64,000 nucleotides of DNA, taken from assembly GCF_026745355.1 (NCBI RefSeq), contig NC_079204.1, positions 54,752,633 to 54,816,632 on the forward strand, given 5' to 3'. The stretch's first letter is position 1, and the number at the start of each line of letters is the position of its first letter. The translations under genes and the position numbers were made by a program. Of this stretch, positions 11,826-23,495 are shown one piece after another. The stretch is from Beta vulgaris subsp. vulgaris (lineage: Eukaryota > Streptophyta > Magnoliopsida > Caryophyllales > Amaranthaceae). The notes under the pieces are model-generated. The model saw only the letters and a program-made list of their open reading frames with translations, made no database searches and had not been told where the DNA came from.

Positions 11826-14243
11826 ATGCCCAGGTCTAAAAGAACAGGTTCTCCAGTTCAGACTGATCCTGATCTTGAGAAAACCATCCGGCAGCTCAAG
11901 AAGACACAAAAAGAAAAAAGCAGTCTGCTAATCAGAAAAAGCCACGGAAGAACCAACTGAACCAATTATGCCTCCTAAGTCGCTGAATCTTATGGGGTAC
12001 CTTCTCCTGGCAATGTTCCCACAGGCCCTACTATGCCTGATATACAAGCAGTCAACTTCGAAATCAAGCCTGGCCTCATCAACATGATCCAGCAGAATCA
12101 GTTTGGTGGCCATCCATCTGAAGACCCTGCAAATCATTTACAACGGTTTCAACAGCTTTGTCGTACCGTTAAGCACCAAGGGGTCACTCCTGATCAGTTG
12201 AAGGTCATGGTCTTTGAATTTTCACTAAAGGACAAGGCACAGAAGTGGCTGAATGATGTTAATGAAACTGAGTGGAGTGCTATATCTGAAGCATTCCTGA
12301 AAGAGTACTACCCTCCCACCAAAACTGCAGAAATAAGACACAAGCTTGCCACCTTCCAACAAGAACCACTGATGAAAACATATGAATAGATTCAAGGATC
12401 TGCAGAGAGAATGCCCACACCACAATCTGGATAAGTGGTTCATCACCCAAGCATTCTACAATGGTCTACAACCCCATATCAAGAGTACAGTCGATTCATC
12501 TGCAGGGGGAGTCTTCTTAGATAAGGAGGTGGATGAAGGGTATAATTTTCTGGCCAACTTAGCAGAGAATGATCATAGTTCTTCCAGGACTATTACAAAG
12601 AAAAGTTGGATGTTGATGCATATGCCTTGTTGTCTTCACAAGTAGCCCAGTTGAGCATGAAGATGGACTCACTGAAATCTTTGCAGTCTAGTATTCCTCC
12701 TATGAGTATTAATGCAATGTCTTCCATGGCTCCTATTACTTCTTCCTTTTGTGAAGTGTGTGGTGTTCAAGGCCACTTTGGTCATGATTGTTGCTACAAT
12801 CAACCTGATCCGAATCAAATGGCGCATGCAAATGTTTTTCAGCAAAGACCTCCACACAACCCATACTCTAACACACACAACCCAGGTTGGAGAGAACATC
12901 CTAATTTTTCCTACAAGAACAACAATGTTCAAAATCCTCAACCTCCACCACAATCTTCCTACCAACCACCACATCAAAACCTACCACAACATGCTGCTAG
13001 ACAACCATATTATCAAGGGGCTCCTCAAAACCCCCCTCCTGGTTTCAATAGGCCTTCACCCCAAGGCTATCAGCAGCAAACTCCTCATAATACCAGCTCC
13101 AAGAGCCTACTATGTCTGATCTAATGAAAATGATGGTTTCTATGCAGAAAAATCATGAGGAGAGCATCAAGGAGCTGAAGAACACCACCAAGCATTTGGA
13201 GACTCAACTTGCTCAGGTGGCGGAAAATAATGCACAGAGGCAACCAGGTCATCTGCCGGGACAACCCATCCCAAAGGAGACTGTCAATGCCGTTACACTT
13301 CGTAGCGGCACTGTTTATGATGCTCCTCCCATGCCCATTGATGATGATGCTCCTAGCAAGGAGAAAGAGGTGGTAGAGGAAGAAGCGGAGAAGAGTTCGA
13401 TGTCTGAGGTCGAACTAGCTAAGGAAGATCAGACAGGAAAGCGGAGGGAAAAGGTTTCTGAAACGCCTATTACACCAAGGCTACCTTTTCCCCATAGGAT
13501 GCAGAAGTCGAAGGTCGATCAACAACTTGGTAAGTTCTTGACTATGGTCAAGAACCTTGAGGTAACAATTCCTTTTACTGAACTTATTTCTCAAGTGCCT
13601 GTTTATGCTAATTTTTGAAAGACATGATTACAAAAAGAAAGACTTTGGTGGGGTAGATCGAGTCGCTCTAACTGAAGAGTGTAGTGCTTTTTACAAAATG
13701 AACCCCCCTAAGTTGAAGGATCCTGGTAGTTTTTCCATCCCTTGCCATGTAGGTGCATTATTTATAGATAAGGCATTGTGTGATTTAGGTGCTTCTGTGT
13801 CTGTCATGCCTTTATCTGTTTATAAGAAACTGAATATGGGAGCACTTAAGTGCACTCAAATTACTTTGCAAATGGCCGATCGTTCTATAAAATACCCTCT
13901 AGGTGTTTTAGAAGACGTCCCTGTTAGGGTGGGAAAGTTTTATATTCCTGTTGATTTTGTGGTGCTTGATATGGAGGAGGATGCCCAAATTCCTATTATT
14001 CTTGGTAGGCCGTTTTTGTGTACAGCTGGTGCTGTTATAGATGTCAAGTCTGGGTCTTTAACTTTGAGTGTTGGTGATGATAATGTCACTTTTAAACTAA
14101 CCAATGCTGTTAAGTCTCCTATGCTTGAGCAAAATTGCTGCAGGAGGAAAATGTTTGATGAGGGGGCACTCATTGCCAAGCCCCTCCGATTTGAGATTGA
14201 GGAGGTAATATGGTCGTGCGGGACCTTTATAAACCAGCGCTAA
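11826..14243 (+). pseudogene. Athila-like gag-protease, unit 3 (frameshifted, least damaged)
   Basis: The best preserved of the three copies. The gag domain reads openly from 12033 to about 12389, through the helical region ending near KEYYPPTKTAEIRHK. The zinc knuckle CEVCGVQGHFGHDC lies at 12750-12791. The retropepsin-like domain reads openly from 13605 to the stop at 14241-14243, with DLGASVSVMP and the downstream IILGRPFL motif. Breaks remain near 11915, 11985, 12370, 12605, 13100 and 13610. At 12370 a short stretch differs from units 1 and 2 by more than one base. The protein would be a Gag-protease of about 800 residues if all shifts are ignored. Confidence 0.85.
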
Positions 14244-15882
14244 GCGGGAGGCAACCCGTAGTTTTTTTCTCTTATCTTTTTTTTCTTATTATTTTTTTAT
14301 TTCCCTTTTAGAGAGTGAGAGAGCGGAGCGTACTAACGTTAATTTTTCCTCTAAGCATAGTCCTATAGTTCATCTTGCGGCACTGAGGACATTGCCACGT
14401 TCAGCTTGGGGGAGGATTTTTGTATGTATTTTCTCTCTTTTACTACCTTTTAGTGTAGATTTTTGCTTTCTTAGGCCAGATTTATTTGCTTTCAGAAAAA
14501 AAAAAAAACAAATATTGCTGAAAAAATACGAAAAATACGATTTGACTGGATTGGTGTGATTGCTTCCCTGTGCCCCATGATGTTCTTTGAAAGTATATTT
14601 GGGCTCTTTATCTGGATAGTTGGGCACTTGAGATTGTGATGCTGGAATGTGAACTCTAAATGCCTTGACCCTCAATGAGTTTTGATAATAAAGCGCTTAT
14701 CTTGACTGCATACTTGAATTGGTTAGACTGTGAGGATTCATTCTTGCCAATGGATTCATTTCTATATCCATTCTGTTTTCTTGTGTGTTAGTTCCTCATT
14801 AGCTGACTGATCTTGACTTTGACATCGTACGCATTGATATCTGATAATGTGGCAATTGTTGTGATAGAGGCGTTCTTTTGTCTGCTTTTTGAGCCTTAAA
14901 GTGATTTTTGTGATATACTTTTATCCTCCTTAGCCCCGCTGAGCCTAATGACTATTTCAGGTTACTAAACCTCATTACATGCCCATGGCCCTTATTTTGA
15001 TATTAATCCCAAGCCTAGCTTGGGGGAGCATATGTTTGAGTTAGTATCTGAGATAGTTTTTATGAGTTACTTTGGATGGAGATGATTGTATTAAGGTACA
15101 AAAGTTGAGAAAAAGAAAAGAATGAGCAAAATGAAATACATGTGATTATGGGATTGAAAAAAATGCAAAGAGAAAGAAAAAGAAAGATTGAAAAAGAAGA
15201 AACGAACAAAAAGTCAAAAATTCTTTCTTTTACAAGTGCTTGCAAAGAAAAAAAATTCATCACACTGCTTCAAGGATGAGTTTATTGAAAATTTTGTGAT
15301 TTATAGAATTGGGACACTGTTATTGGCTATATTCAGGTTGATACTTCTAGTAACTTGTGCTCCCCTATTCTTGGTTTTTCCACCACATTTCCCATACATA
15401 ATCCATACCCATACCTAAGCCTCATTACAACCCTGAAAAAGTCCTCTTGAGCTTGCGCTTACATTGTCTATGATTGATGTGGTCAGTTTGTCAAGGTTAA
15501 AGAGTACGTTCGCTACTTGAGTCGACATGATTAGGTGAGTGCATTATCACCTTTCTAAACACATGAGAGTGTGATGGGAAGGGTTATTATGGTTGGGATG
15601 GTGAGTGATCGGGCACATCTTTTGCCTGCCACAAAAATGTTGAGAGGAGTGACACCCCAGTGAGTGCCTTTTCGAGATTTGCATGTCATATAAGGCAGCC
15701 GCATTTGACTGCTTGTTTGGGCGATTGGTAAATAGAGTAATCTGAACAGTTGAACTTGAATTGTGCCTACTTGAATGATTTATGAGTTTACAAAAGATTT
15801 TTATCTCTGTTTTCATATATAAAGGGGTGAAGCAATCATATTCATGTTCATGTCTTATTTGCTTGAGGACAAGCAAAGGTTT
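14244..15882 (+). other. Non-coding 3' region of Athila-like unit 3
   Basis: Third copy of the region described for unit 1: stem-loop after the stop, homopolymer tracts and two AGCTTGGGGGAG motifs ahead of the true polypurine tract. Open frames here are chance. Confidence 0.65.
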
Positions 15883-15896
15883 AACTTGGGGGAGTT

Positions 15897-17433
15897 TGAT
15901 ATGTCACATATATATATAGCATTTAGATGCATTTTGATTGCATTTAGAACTCCTTTTAGAGCATTTAGGTGCATAATGGAATGAATTACGTAAGTTGTGC
16001 TCTACTACTCCCCGTTTGCGTGTTTGTTCATTTTCAGGTTACTTTGATGCAAATTGATTATGATTACATAAGATCAAGCTTATCAATCATTGAAGATGAA
16101 GATATATTGCTCAAGGATCACAATGCATCCATTCGGGACAATTTCGAGTTAGAATGAAGCAAAGAGTTAGCGAACGAAGTGTAAAAACTGACACCTGTTC
16201 AGTATTTTGACCATAACTTTTGATATACAATTGATAATCACAAAATTCCAATTGGGTTGGAAACTAGACTTCAAGGGCTTTCCAATGATAGGTCACAGCC
16301 CCAATCCGACATCTGGTTTGAGAGATACAACCTTCACAAGTTGACGCAAAAATCACTGTTTCTCCGCCCGGTCGACCGGGCGGTTTTGCCCGACCGGGCG
16401 AAATTATTTTTTCACCAAAATTCAAGGAATGTTAGCCCGGTCAACCGGGCGACCAAATGGAAAATTTGCTTACGCGCCGACCGGCGCGGATTTGCTTTTT
16501 TGTCGTAAATTTCTGATCACCGTCGCCCGACCGGGCGGATTTCGCCCGGTCGACCGGGCGGACTCTCAGGACGCGATTTTTCGGGTTTTTTAGCCGGTTT
16601 TGTAATTAGTATAAATAGGTTTTTAGTATTTTCGTTAAACCTATCTTATTTTCTACGTTTTTTAGGGCCAAACACTTAGTTTATTCTCTCTACTTTTGTT
16701 GAACTTTTACATTGGAAGATTATATAGATCGTCGATTTCCTTTTCCATCGTTCTTCAATCATTTGGTATCTTCTCTACTTAGTTTAATTTCATGAATTCT
16801 TTTACTTTGATTATGTTTATCGTTTTCAATATCATCATGAGTGAGTAGTCTATTTCTAGGGTTTAGAGAGGGAAGCCATGTTTATACCTTTTTGATTGTG
16901 ATTTGATGTTCTTCAATAATTGGATTGAATTAGAATAATTCCTATTGATTTGTTATACTTGTTTAATTCATGTAATTGCGCAATATCATGAGTTATGTTT
17001 AGCTAATAAGAATTAGAATCGAAAGATCATATTCATTAGAGGCTTGTTACAATAGGTAGATTTGATTATGTTGAGCGACCGTACTGGCATATGTTAATCT
17101 AGGAGTTGTTAATGCCTGACCAAGGATTAGCGAAATATTTCATTTATTCGAACCTCAATCCAAGTGTTGTTGAACTATATTATATTGATTAAACTGGTAT
17201 AAGCATGGTGGACCGATCGATTGCCCTAGGCTTTTAATTATTTGATAAATCTCCATTTTTCTGCGTTCTAGTTTATTTTAGTTTAGTTATTAATTAATCA
17301 ATCATTTACTCTCTGCAAATAGTTAGATAATTGACACAAATCTGTAGAACTCCTCTCCCTGTGGATCGACCCGTATTTGCCAGTTTCTGCTAAACAGACA
17401 CCGTGCACTTGCGGTATATTTTAAAACACATCA
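15897..17433 (+). mobile_element. Athila-like LTR 4 (right end of array)
   Basis: The last LTR, about 1537 bp, and the longest. It ends at ACACATCA and then GTTACATT begins unrelated DNA, which fixes the LTR boundary independently of the internal copies. If a target duplication exists it should be GTTAC, but the left end of the array is outside the window. Confidence 0.9.
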
Positions 17434-17639
17434 GTTACATTCTGTATTGGAGGCAGAATCAACCAACCAAGTAGTGCCCGCCCAATTGGGTATAGCCCTC
17501 CCATGCTGCCGGGGTTGGGCCTCCTTGGCTTTGTTTTATGCGTGCTACTGGGCTGAGGCTCGGGCTTCCTCCACTTGCGTTGCACGAGCTTCCCAAGCAA
17601 CTTGTTGCCTTGTTTGTTGGCACAGACTCCACAAAAGCC
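17434..17639. other. Unassigned sequence right of the Athila array
   Basis: Unique-looking sequence of mixed composition. It is open on both strands but shows no protein family I recognise. Probably the target region or an older repeat. Confidence 0.4.
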
Positions 17640-17990
17640 CAACAACCTCCACAAGAGTGGCAATTAAAAAGTCATTTGTAGCTAGAAAATGAAATAAGTT
17701 ATGGTCATGGCAGAGGTAATTTATGTGGTCGTGCTTATGGAGCAAGAGGATGTTGTGGTCAAGCTCCAAATTAATGTGAATCAATAAATATATAGTTATT
17801 GAGTGATATTATAATAGCATTTATGTAAGAGATATGATCACAAGGAAGCAAGGTGTTAGGATAAAATAAGGGATGAGCAAGAGGAAACTAATTTCAAGGA
17901 GAAATTGGAAGAAGAAGAGAGTGAGCAAGCTCTTCTAGAAGTGTGTTGGTACGTTCTTATGGAAATTTTGTGGGGATCTTGATATCTCGA
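17640..17990 (+). pseudogene. Copia gag remnant
   Basis: A decayed C-terminal part of a Ty1/copia Gag. Around 17695-17772 one frame gives YGHGRGNLCGRAYGARG, the Gly/Arg-rich stretch before the zinc knuckle. At 17824-17856 another frame gives CKRYDHKEARC, most of a copia zinc knuckle with its first Cys lost. After a stop codon a Glu-rich stretch EETNFKEKLEEEESEQALL follows, which in Copia polyproteins precedes the protease. Several stops and shifts are present. Confidence 0.5.
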
Positions 17991-18319
17991 TCAAGATCAA
18001 AAAAGATTGTTGAAGATTTGTCAAGTGTACTAGTGTAAGTCCACGGAAAAATAGACGTCCAATCCAACAAGAAACTGAAGTTACCAAACTTTGAAGGAAA
18101 GTAGAGTATTGAAAACTATCCTTCAAAGTGACTTAAGCTAGTGTTTAGTTAAAGTTGGTTTTCTAGTCTGATCATATCCCCTCTATTTTCCTAAGTTCTA
18201 TCCACTTACTATTGATCCAATAATCAAGAAAATAGGAAAAAGGACCATCTCATGTGTGATCTTTTAGTTATTTTAAGTTTTATGGAGAAACGATCTGTCC
18301 TATGCTCAACCCTTCTGCA

Positions 18320-18560
18320 ACAATGAAGCAGCTTATGGAGAATGTGCTCTCCTTATAATACTGTTGAAATATGCTCAATGTTCCTGATTGGACAATCCAA
18401 GTGGTTTATGTCTATAGAGAAGGTAATCATGCAACAGATTAATTGGCTTGCTAATCAACCTTCATTCAAGAATCCCAACTTCATTCTTTCACTTGTGCTT
18501 CGCTAAAACTGAATAGAATTTTCTTAGACGAGGTAGGGATATGTCTATACCTCGCTTAGT
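18320..18560 (+). pseudogene. LINE RNase H-like remnant
   Basis: Frame around 18388-18450 reads DWTIQVVYVYREGNHATD followed by a stop and LA, which resembles the end of the RNase H-like domain found at the C-terminus of plant L1-type LINEs. A degenerate C-terminal tail and A-rich sequence follow. It is a short fragment without the rest of the element nearby. Confidence 0.5.
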
Positions 18561-18862
18561 CCTCATTAATTTTGTGTTTTAGTTGTTTTCTTATTATTTT
18601 TATTCTGATTGGATGTTTTCCTCTTTTTTTAAAAGGGTAGGCCATTAATGCTCATTGTTTAATATAAGAAAGTGTAGTTGATTTTTTCTGCACCAAAGCA
18701 CTTGTTTCTTCATTGTTTTACTTTGTTGAAATGCTAGGGTCACCAACTCAACAGTTTTGTATCATAGTTGATAGCTTAATTTTAGGATGGTCATCGTTCA
18801 TGTAATACCTATTTAAAAACCCCACAATGTTACATGATTAACTGAAGAATGTTTAAGCCAGT

Positions 18863-19095
18863 TGTTAAGGTTTAGAATATGCGAAAACTCATCCATCTTC
18901 TCAATAAACTATAGAGGAATATATATACAACTTAATATCGTAAACTTTGTTGAACTAGATATCCTAAATTAGAGTGGCTCTGATACCATGTTAAGGTTTA
19001 AAATATGTGAAAACTCATCCATCTTCTCATTAAACTATAAAGGAGTATATGTACAACCTAATATCAGAAACCTTACTGAACTAGATATCCTAACA
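18863..19095 (-). mobile_element. Miniature LTR pair (TRIM-like)
   Basis: Two direct repeats of about 105-107 bp, 18863-18967 and 18989-19095, each starting TGTTAAGGTTTA; the second ends in TAACA. Between them, at 18977-18988, lies GCTCTGATACCA, the reverse complement of the plant Copia primer site for initiator tRNA-Met. Read on the minus strand the order is LTR, primer site, about ten bases, LTR. This is the arrangement of a terminal-repeat retrotransposon in miniature with practically no interior. No matching target duplication was found. Confidence 0.55.
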
Positions 19096-19440
19096 TGTAA
19101 AAAATGCGAGTTAAAAAACAATGAAAGCAAGAACGAGTAAGAAGTTTAAGACCCACTTCGAACCCCTTTGACTCGAGAGCTGCTAAACATAGCAGGCCAG
19201 GGTAAAGGTTTAGATTTTTTCAGATTCGGTGGGTCTTTGGAGGATATAGTCCATATAAAAATTTACAGGTTTGGGGTAACCTAGATCCTACCCATGTCAT
19301 TCCAACTTGGAATCCTCACTACACTTGTCCAAAATTAACCTGATTCGAAACCTGGCCTAAAACCAACTTGAAAAGTTTAGATTTTGAATGAAATGTTATG
19401 ATTTGGAATCCGATTTCATCTCAATTCAAATAAATTAAAG
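19096..19440. other. Unassigned intergenic sequence
   Basis: No gene or recognisable element seen. The last nine bases (19432-19440, AAATTAAAG) may be the left target duplication of the foldback element that follows. Confidence 0.4.
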
Positions 19441-20436
19441 ATAAAGTTTACATGGTGGCCTCATAATTTGGATTTTTCTATTTAGTGGCAGGTCAAAAAA
19501 ATTTATACCAAGTGACCTCCTACTTTGACTAGTTATACTAGTGGCCTTATTAATTCACTTAAAACCTAACTAATTGCATCATTTAAAGTAAATTTACTAA
19601 CATATCCCCCTAATTAATTACCCTAATTCAAAACCATCTTCCAGATCTCCCAGCTAATAGTTAAGGGAGACTAACAGGGGGAAGAGCAATGATCTGGGTT
19701 CAACTATTTTTGGCACAACTTGTGAACATTCGCATGCATCAAGTGTCTAATTCGTAGCAAGTACATTCAAGTTTCATCCAACAACAATATCCGTCTATGC
19801 AACAAACTCTTTTAAGATTTATTAAGCTTTGTTAACCAAAAAAAAAAAAAAAACAAAATAAAACTACTAGTCTTATGAAATATTGTAATCTCAGCAAAAC
19901 TATCATAAAGCAAAAAATTGGAGCCAAAATTTGGACAATAAAGACTTCAGGTTTCGTAATAATCCAAGTCTCAAGACTCCTTACTTCTTATTCACAACTT
20001 GGTTAATGTGAATATTGATCTTCATCACCTGAAACCCAAAAGTAGAATTTTATTTATTTGATTTCATTTTCCTTTGGGGTAGAAGGAAATTGTATAATTT
20101 GGTGGGTTAGGCTAGTTAAATTGAGATTTATATGCGGAAAAAGTATATTTATTGACTAGTTTTTGGAGATTGATCTATTGTTACGATTGAAGCCTTAAAT
20201 GATAAATGTAAGATAGGTGTACAAAATTGAGGGATTTTTCACCCTTAGTTATTTAATTAGAAGGGTAGATTAGTAAATTTCTTTAAATGATGAGTTAGTT
20301 AGGTTTTAAGCAAATTAAGGTCAATAACTATAATAAGTCAAAGTAGAAGGTCACTTGATATAAATTTTTTTTGGCCTACCATCTACTCATCTAGTAGAAA
20401 AATCTAAAGTAGGAGGCCACCATATAGAATTTTCCT
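19441..20436. mobile_element. Mutator-type foldback/MITE element
   Basis: The left arm (about 19441-19620) and the reverse complement of the right arm (about 20250-20436) share a long, diverged inverted repeat. Shared stretches include ATGGTGGCCTC, TGGATTTTTCTA-like, AAATTTATA.CAAGTGACCT and TTAAAACCTAACTAA. The flanks AAATTAAAG (19432-19440) and AAATTAAAA (20437-20445) match at eight of nine bases, fitting a 9-bp Mutator-type target duplication. The interior has no transposase. Confidence 0.65.
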
Positions 20437-21289
20437 AAATTAAAATACTAAGATCAAACGCGACCTTGTCACCTAACCCGTTCATGACTTAAATTAAACA
20501 ACACGAAAATTAGAATGAGATTATGAAACTTTTAGTATACATATTCTACTATTTCGTTGTATGTATTGAACTATTGAAGTCAAAATCATTTTTATACTTG
20601 GATCTGGGACTAATAAAGATTTGTGATATGTGAAGTATATGCATTATATATAAATTACACTGAAAGGCGTCTAAATTTTGCTTAATTCTTTGGGTCAACC
20701 AGAACCTGAAAGCTCTTGGTCATGAACAGCAGCGAATGGAGGCATTGTCGTGTCATTTAAAACAGCAGCGAATAGAGAAGGCGATTGAGGTAGGTTCTTC
20801 GACCATTCCCATTTTACAACAATTTGATAATAAATGTTGCTGATGATACAAATGTGAGGACCGGTAAAATTGAAGTTCTGGATGATGCTGGGTCTTAAGA
20901 GGTGAACTGGGTCATAACAAGATTAATGTGGTGGCTAAGGGTGTTTACTGTAAGATTCACAACCACGGAGAATCATGATAAATTTTAATGGTGGACCTTT
21001 TTATATATATATATGTATAGTGAACCTGTCATTATTAAACCATGGACCCAAGACGTGGATATATATTGAAAAATACGCTATTTAAATAATACCTATTTGG
21101 ATGCAGTTGAAGCTTGATTTTTTTATTGGGGAGAAAAATGTCTATTCAAAATTATTGGGCAGGTTGGGAAGCCAAAAAAGTTGATATGGCTACTCAAAAG
21201 CGTGATAAATTGGAATATTCAGCTAAATCAATCATTTCCTAACCGGTTTCATTTATTAATGAACATGGAGAGAATGTGAAAATGCCTAT
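20437..21289. other. Unassigned intergenic sequence
   Basis: No convincing gene. It may include very decayed 5' parts of the LINE remnant that becomes recognisable after 21290. Confidence 0.35.
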
Positions 21290-22310
21290 TTACTATGAGT
21301 AGAACTGTAGAAGCCTAAGGTGTGGTCCTATTACAAAGGTATCACGAAAGTTATTTGTGGTAGATTAAGGAGATTGTTGCCTAACTTGATTATGGATACT
21401 GCACAATATTATGGTTATTTAAGACTTAGTCAAGAATGTATAGGAGGAAGTCTTCCTCTTCATTTGCTTGATTAAGTTGGATATACAGAATGATCAAAGT
21501 GACCCCGGCCCGACCCGAAAAATGCTCGGGCTTGCGCAAAATTTTTGGCTCAAATTCTAGCCCGTCCCAAATTTGAACGAGTTTTGGGAAATTTAAAATA
21601 ACCTTTTAGTTTTAATTTTGACTCGAAAAGCCCTTTTTTTGTCAGAAAAAACGTGCTTTAGACACAAAATTTTGGCCCCAATTTTGGCTCGGCTCATCTC
21701 GACTTTTGGAAAATTTCTTTTAGGCCCGATCCGCCATCTGATCACCTCTAATAGATGGCTTATGATATAATGGGCCAGAAGCTTTTATAATAAATGCTTA
21801 ATGTTATGGGTTCCTTGATCTGTATACAGAGCTAGTTATGGAGTGTCTAACTCCTTCGAAATTTTCCTTGATGATAAATGCCACTATGCAAGGGTATTTT
21901 AGCTTGAAAAGGGGTCAAAGTAAGAGAGGGTGATCCACTTTCTCCTCTCTTGTTTGTGGTGTGTATGGAGTATCTTTCAAAAATCTTAATTAGAATGAGT
22001 AAGCTTGACCAATTTAAGTTTCACCATACCTTGAAGTTTACTCATATTTGTTTTGCTCATGATTTAATCCTCTATTGCTTAGGCAAACCCCACGTCTACC
22101 TATTTTTACATGCTTTTAAATTGTTTAATAACTCCTATGGGTTGAAAGCAAATCTTTGGAATCCATCTATATATTTTTGTTCATTGAAGGAAGAGGACGT
22201 TCAGAGAGTTTTGGTTGTCTTTGGCTTTAGTAGGAGTGAGTTACCTTTTAGTTATTTGGTTTTAACTTTTCTAAAAGGATTCTTCTGCTCAATGTGATGT
22301 ATCAGCGGGG
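21290..22310 (+). pseudogene. LINE reverse transcriptase remnant with nested insertion
   Basis: Pieces of a plant L1-type reverse transcriptase in order. Around 21330 lies YYKGITKVICGRLRRLLPN (the conserved 'KxISKxLxxRLxxxLP' region). Near 21470 KLDIQ precedes a foreign insertion (about 21488-21752). MAYDIMGQKLL continues after it, then GDPLSPLLFVVCMEYLS, and later SYGLKAN. The catalytic box reads FAHDL where active enzymes have FADDL, so the enzyme is dead. Stops and shifts are frequent. The AYD continuation on the right of the insertion shows that the LINE was there first. Confidence 0.7.
21488..21752. mobile_element. Small insertion inside the LINE remnant
   Basis: About 265 bp rich in GGCCCG/CTCGGC-type motifs, interrupting the LINE reverse transcriptase frame. 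Its ends carry TGATCA near both borders in inverted orientation (ATGATCAAAGTGA and CTGATCACCTCT), suggesting a short non-autonomous DNA transposon. Exact borders and target duplication could not be fixed. Confidence 0.4.
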
Positions 22311-22361
22311 AAAGAAAAGATTGCTAGAATTTGTGTATGGAGCTTGAAAACTTTGATATTT

Positions 22362-22679
22362 GCATCAAGGCTTTAGCAGAGAAAATAACAGCAGGAATGG
22401 GAGGAATATTTTTGTATTATTTGTCTTAAACGATCCTATTACAATCTCAGCATTATATAGGCAAAGAGAGTGAGAAAAACAGGAGGTGTAATCCTCCACT
22501 ATCACTACTGCTAACTGTACTGTACAGCAGTGCAAGGATCAGCACCTGATCCTAGGAATTAATAGACTAAAAGACAAGACAACAGTCGCCTATTTTAATT
22601 GTAATAATAACACTACAAAGCTAACTTGTAGGTAGTACTAGTAACAATAAAAAGAGGGTAGTATGCCTTCTTTTCTTCA
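22362..22679 (-). mobile_element. Copia 3' LTR (minus strand)
   Basis: Adjoins a polypurine tract AGCTTGAGGAGGAG (minus strand, 22680-22693) directly after the polyprotein stop, so the LTR begins TGAAGAAAAG at 22679 going left. It includes a TATA-like GCCTATATAATG. The far border is approximate. Confidence 0.5.
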
Positions 22680-22691
22680 CTCCTCCTCAAG

Positions 22692-23495
22692 CTAAGAGGG
22701 ATCGGAAAGAGCTCCTAACTTGGATAGTAAATGAGTATGTTGAGAGATGGTAAGAGGCTTACTGAAGACATGATCTGCAGCCTGTTCAGAAGTTGGAACA
22801 TATCTCGTAGTGATGATGCCTTCTGTAATTTTGTCTCGAATGAAATAACAGTCAAGCTCCACATGCTTGGTTCTGTCATGGTGAACATGGTTGGCAGCTA
22901 TAGAGAGGGATGCCTTGTTGTCACAGTGCATGACAGTAGTTGAAAAGTGTTTGAGACCCAGTTCTTTTAAGAGTTGAGAGACCCAAGTGACTTCACAGGC
23001 TGTGAGGGCCATGGCCCTGTACTCAACTTTAGTTGAGGATCTTGCAACAACATGTTGTTTCTTGAACTTCCAAGAGATAGGAGAGGAACCCAATAAGATG
23101 CAAAAACCTGACCTTCTGGTCATAGGGCATCCAGCCCAGTCACTATCACAATATGTTGTGAGATGAGCACTTGATTGAGAAGCTAGAAGAATGCCTTGGC
23201 CTAAAGAGTTGTTGATGTACCTGAGGATCCTCTTAGCTACATTACACTCAGCATCTTTGTGCAACATAACATTGTTAGCTACTTGTGAGTGAACTTGGTA
23301 GGCTTGATTCATTCTTGGCTTAATGGTTAGCTTGGCTACAGGGGCAAAAGTCTCCTGGTAGTCTATGCCATATTGTTGCTTGCAGCCTAGGATTACTAAC
23401 CTAGCATTGTGCCTGTCTATCCTGCCATCTGGATTGTGTTTGGTTTTAAACAACCACATACAACCTATGGCCTTCTTGCATCCTGAATGACACAA
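22692..23495 (-). pseudogene. Copia reverse transcriptase-RNase H remnant with internal deletion
   Basis: The N-terminal reverse transcriptase segment (ARLVILGCKQQYGIDYQETFAPVAKL) is joined directly to the late polyprotein part. The RNase H region has YCDSDWAGCPMTRRS, RSSTKVEYRAMA, HCDNKASLSIA and RTKHVELDCYFIRD, and ends at a stop at 22692-22694. The whole polymerase core, including the YVDD box, is missing although the frame stays open across the deletion. So it is a dead Copia copy; the open frame of 267 codons has no enzymatic meaning. Confidence 0.8.

Larger units (their letters stand above)
11689..15896 (+). mobile_element. Athila-like internal region, unit 3
   Basis: Third internal domain, with primer site 11695-11711, broken gag-protease frame 11826-14243, non-coding tail and polypurine tract 15883-15894. 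Reverse transcriptase, RNase H and integrase are absent, as in the other units. Confidence 0.88.

Noticed and set aside
17434..17438. GTTAC as target duplication of the Athila array
   Set aside because: The left end of the array is outside the window, so the pair cannot be shown.
17447..17692. Open frame of 81 codons right of the Athila array
   Set aside because: No recognisable domain, and it overlaps an equally long frame on the other strand and the Copia gag remnant.
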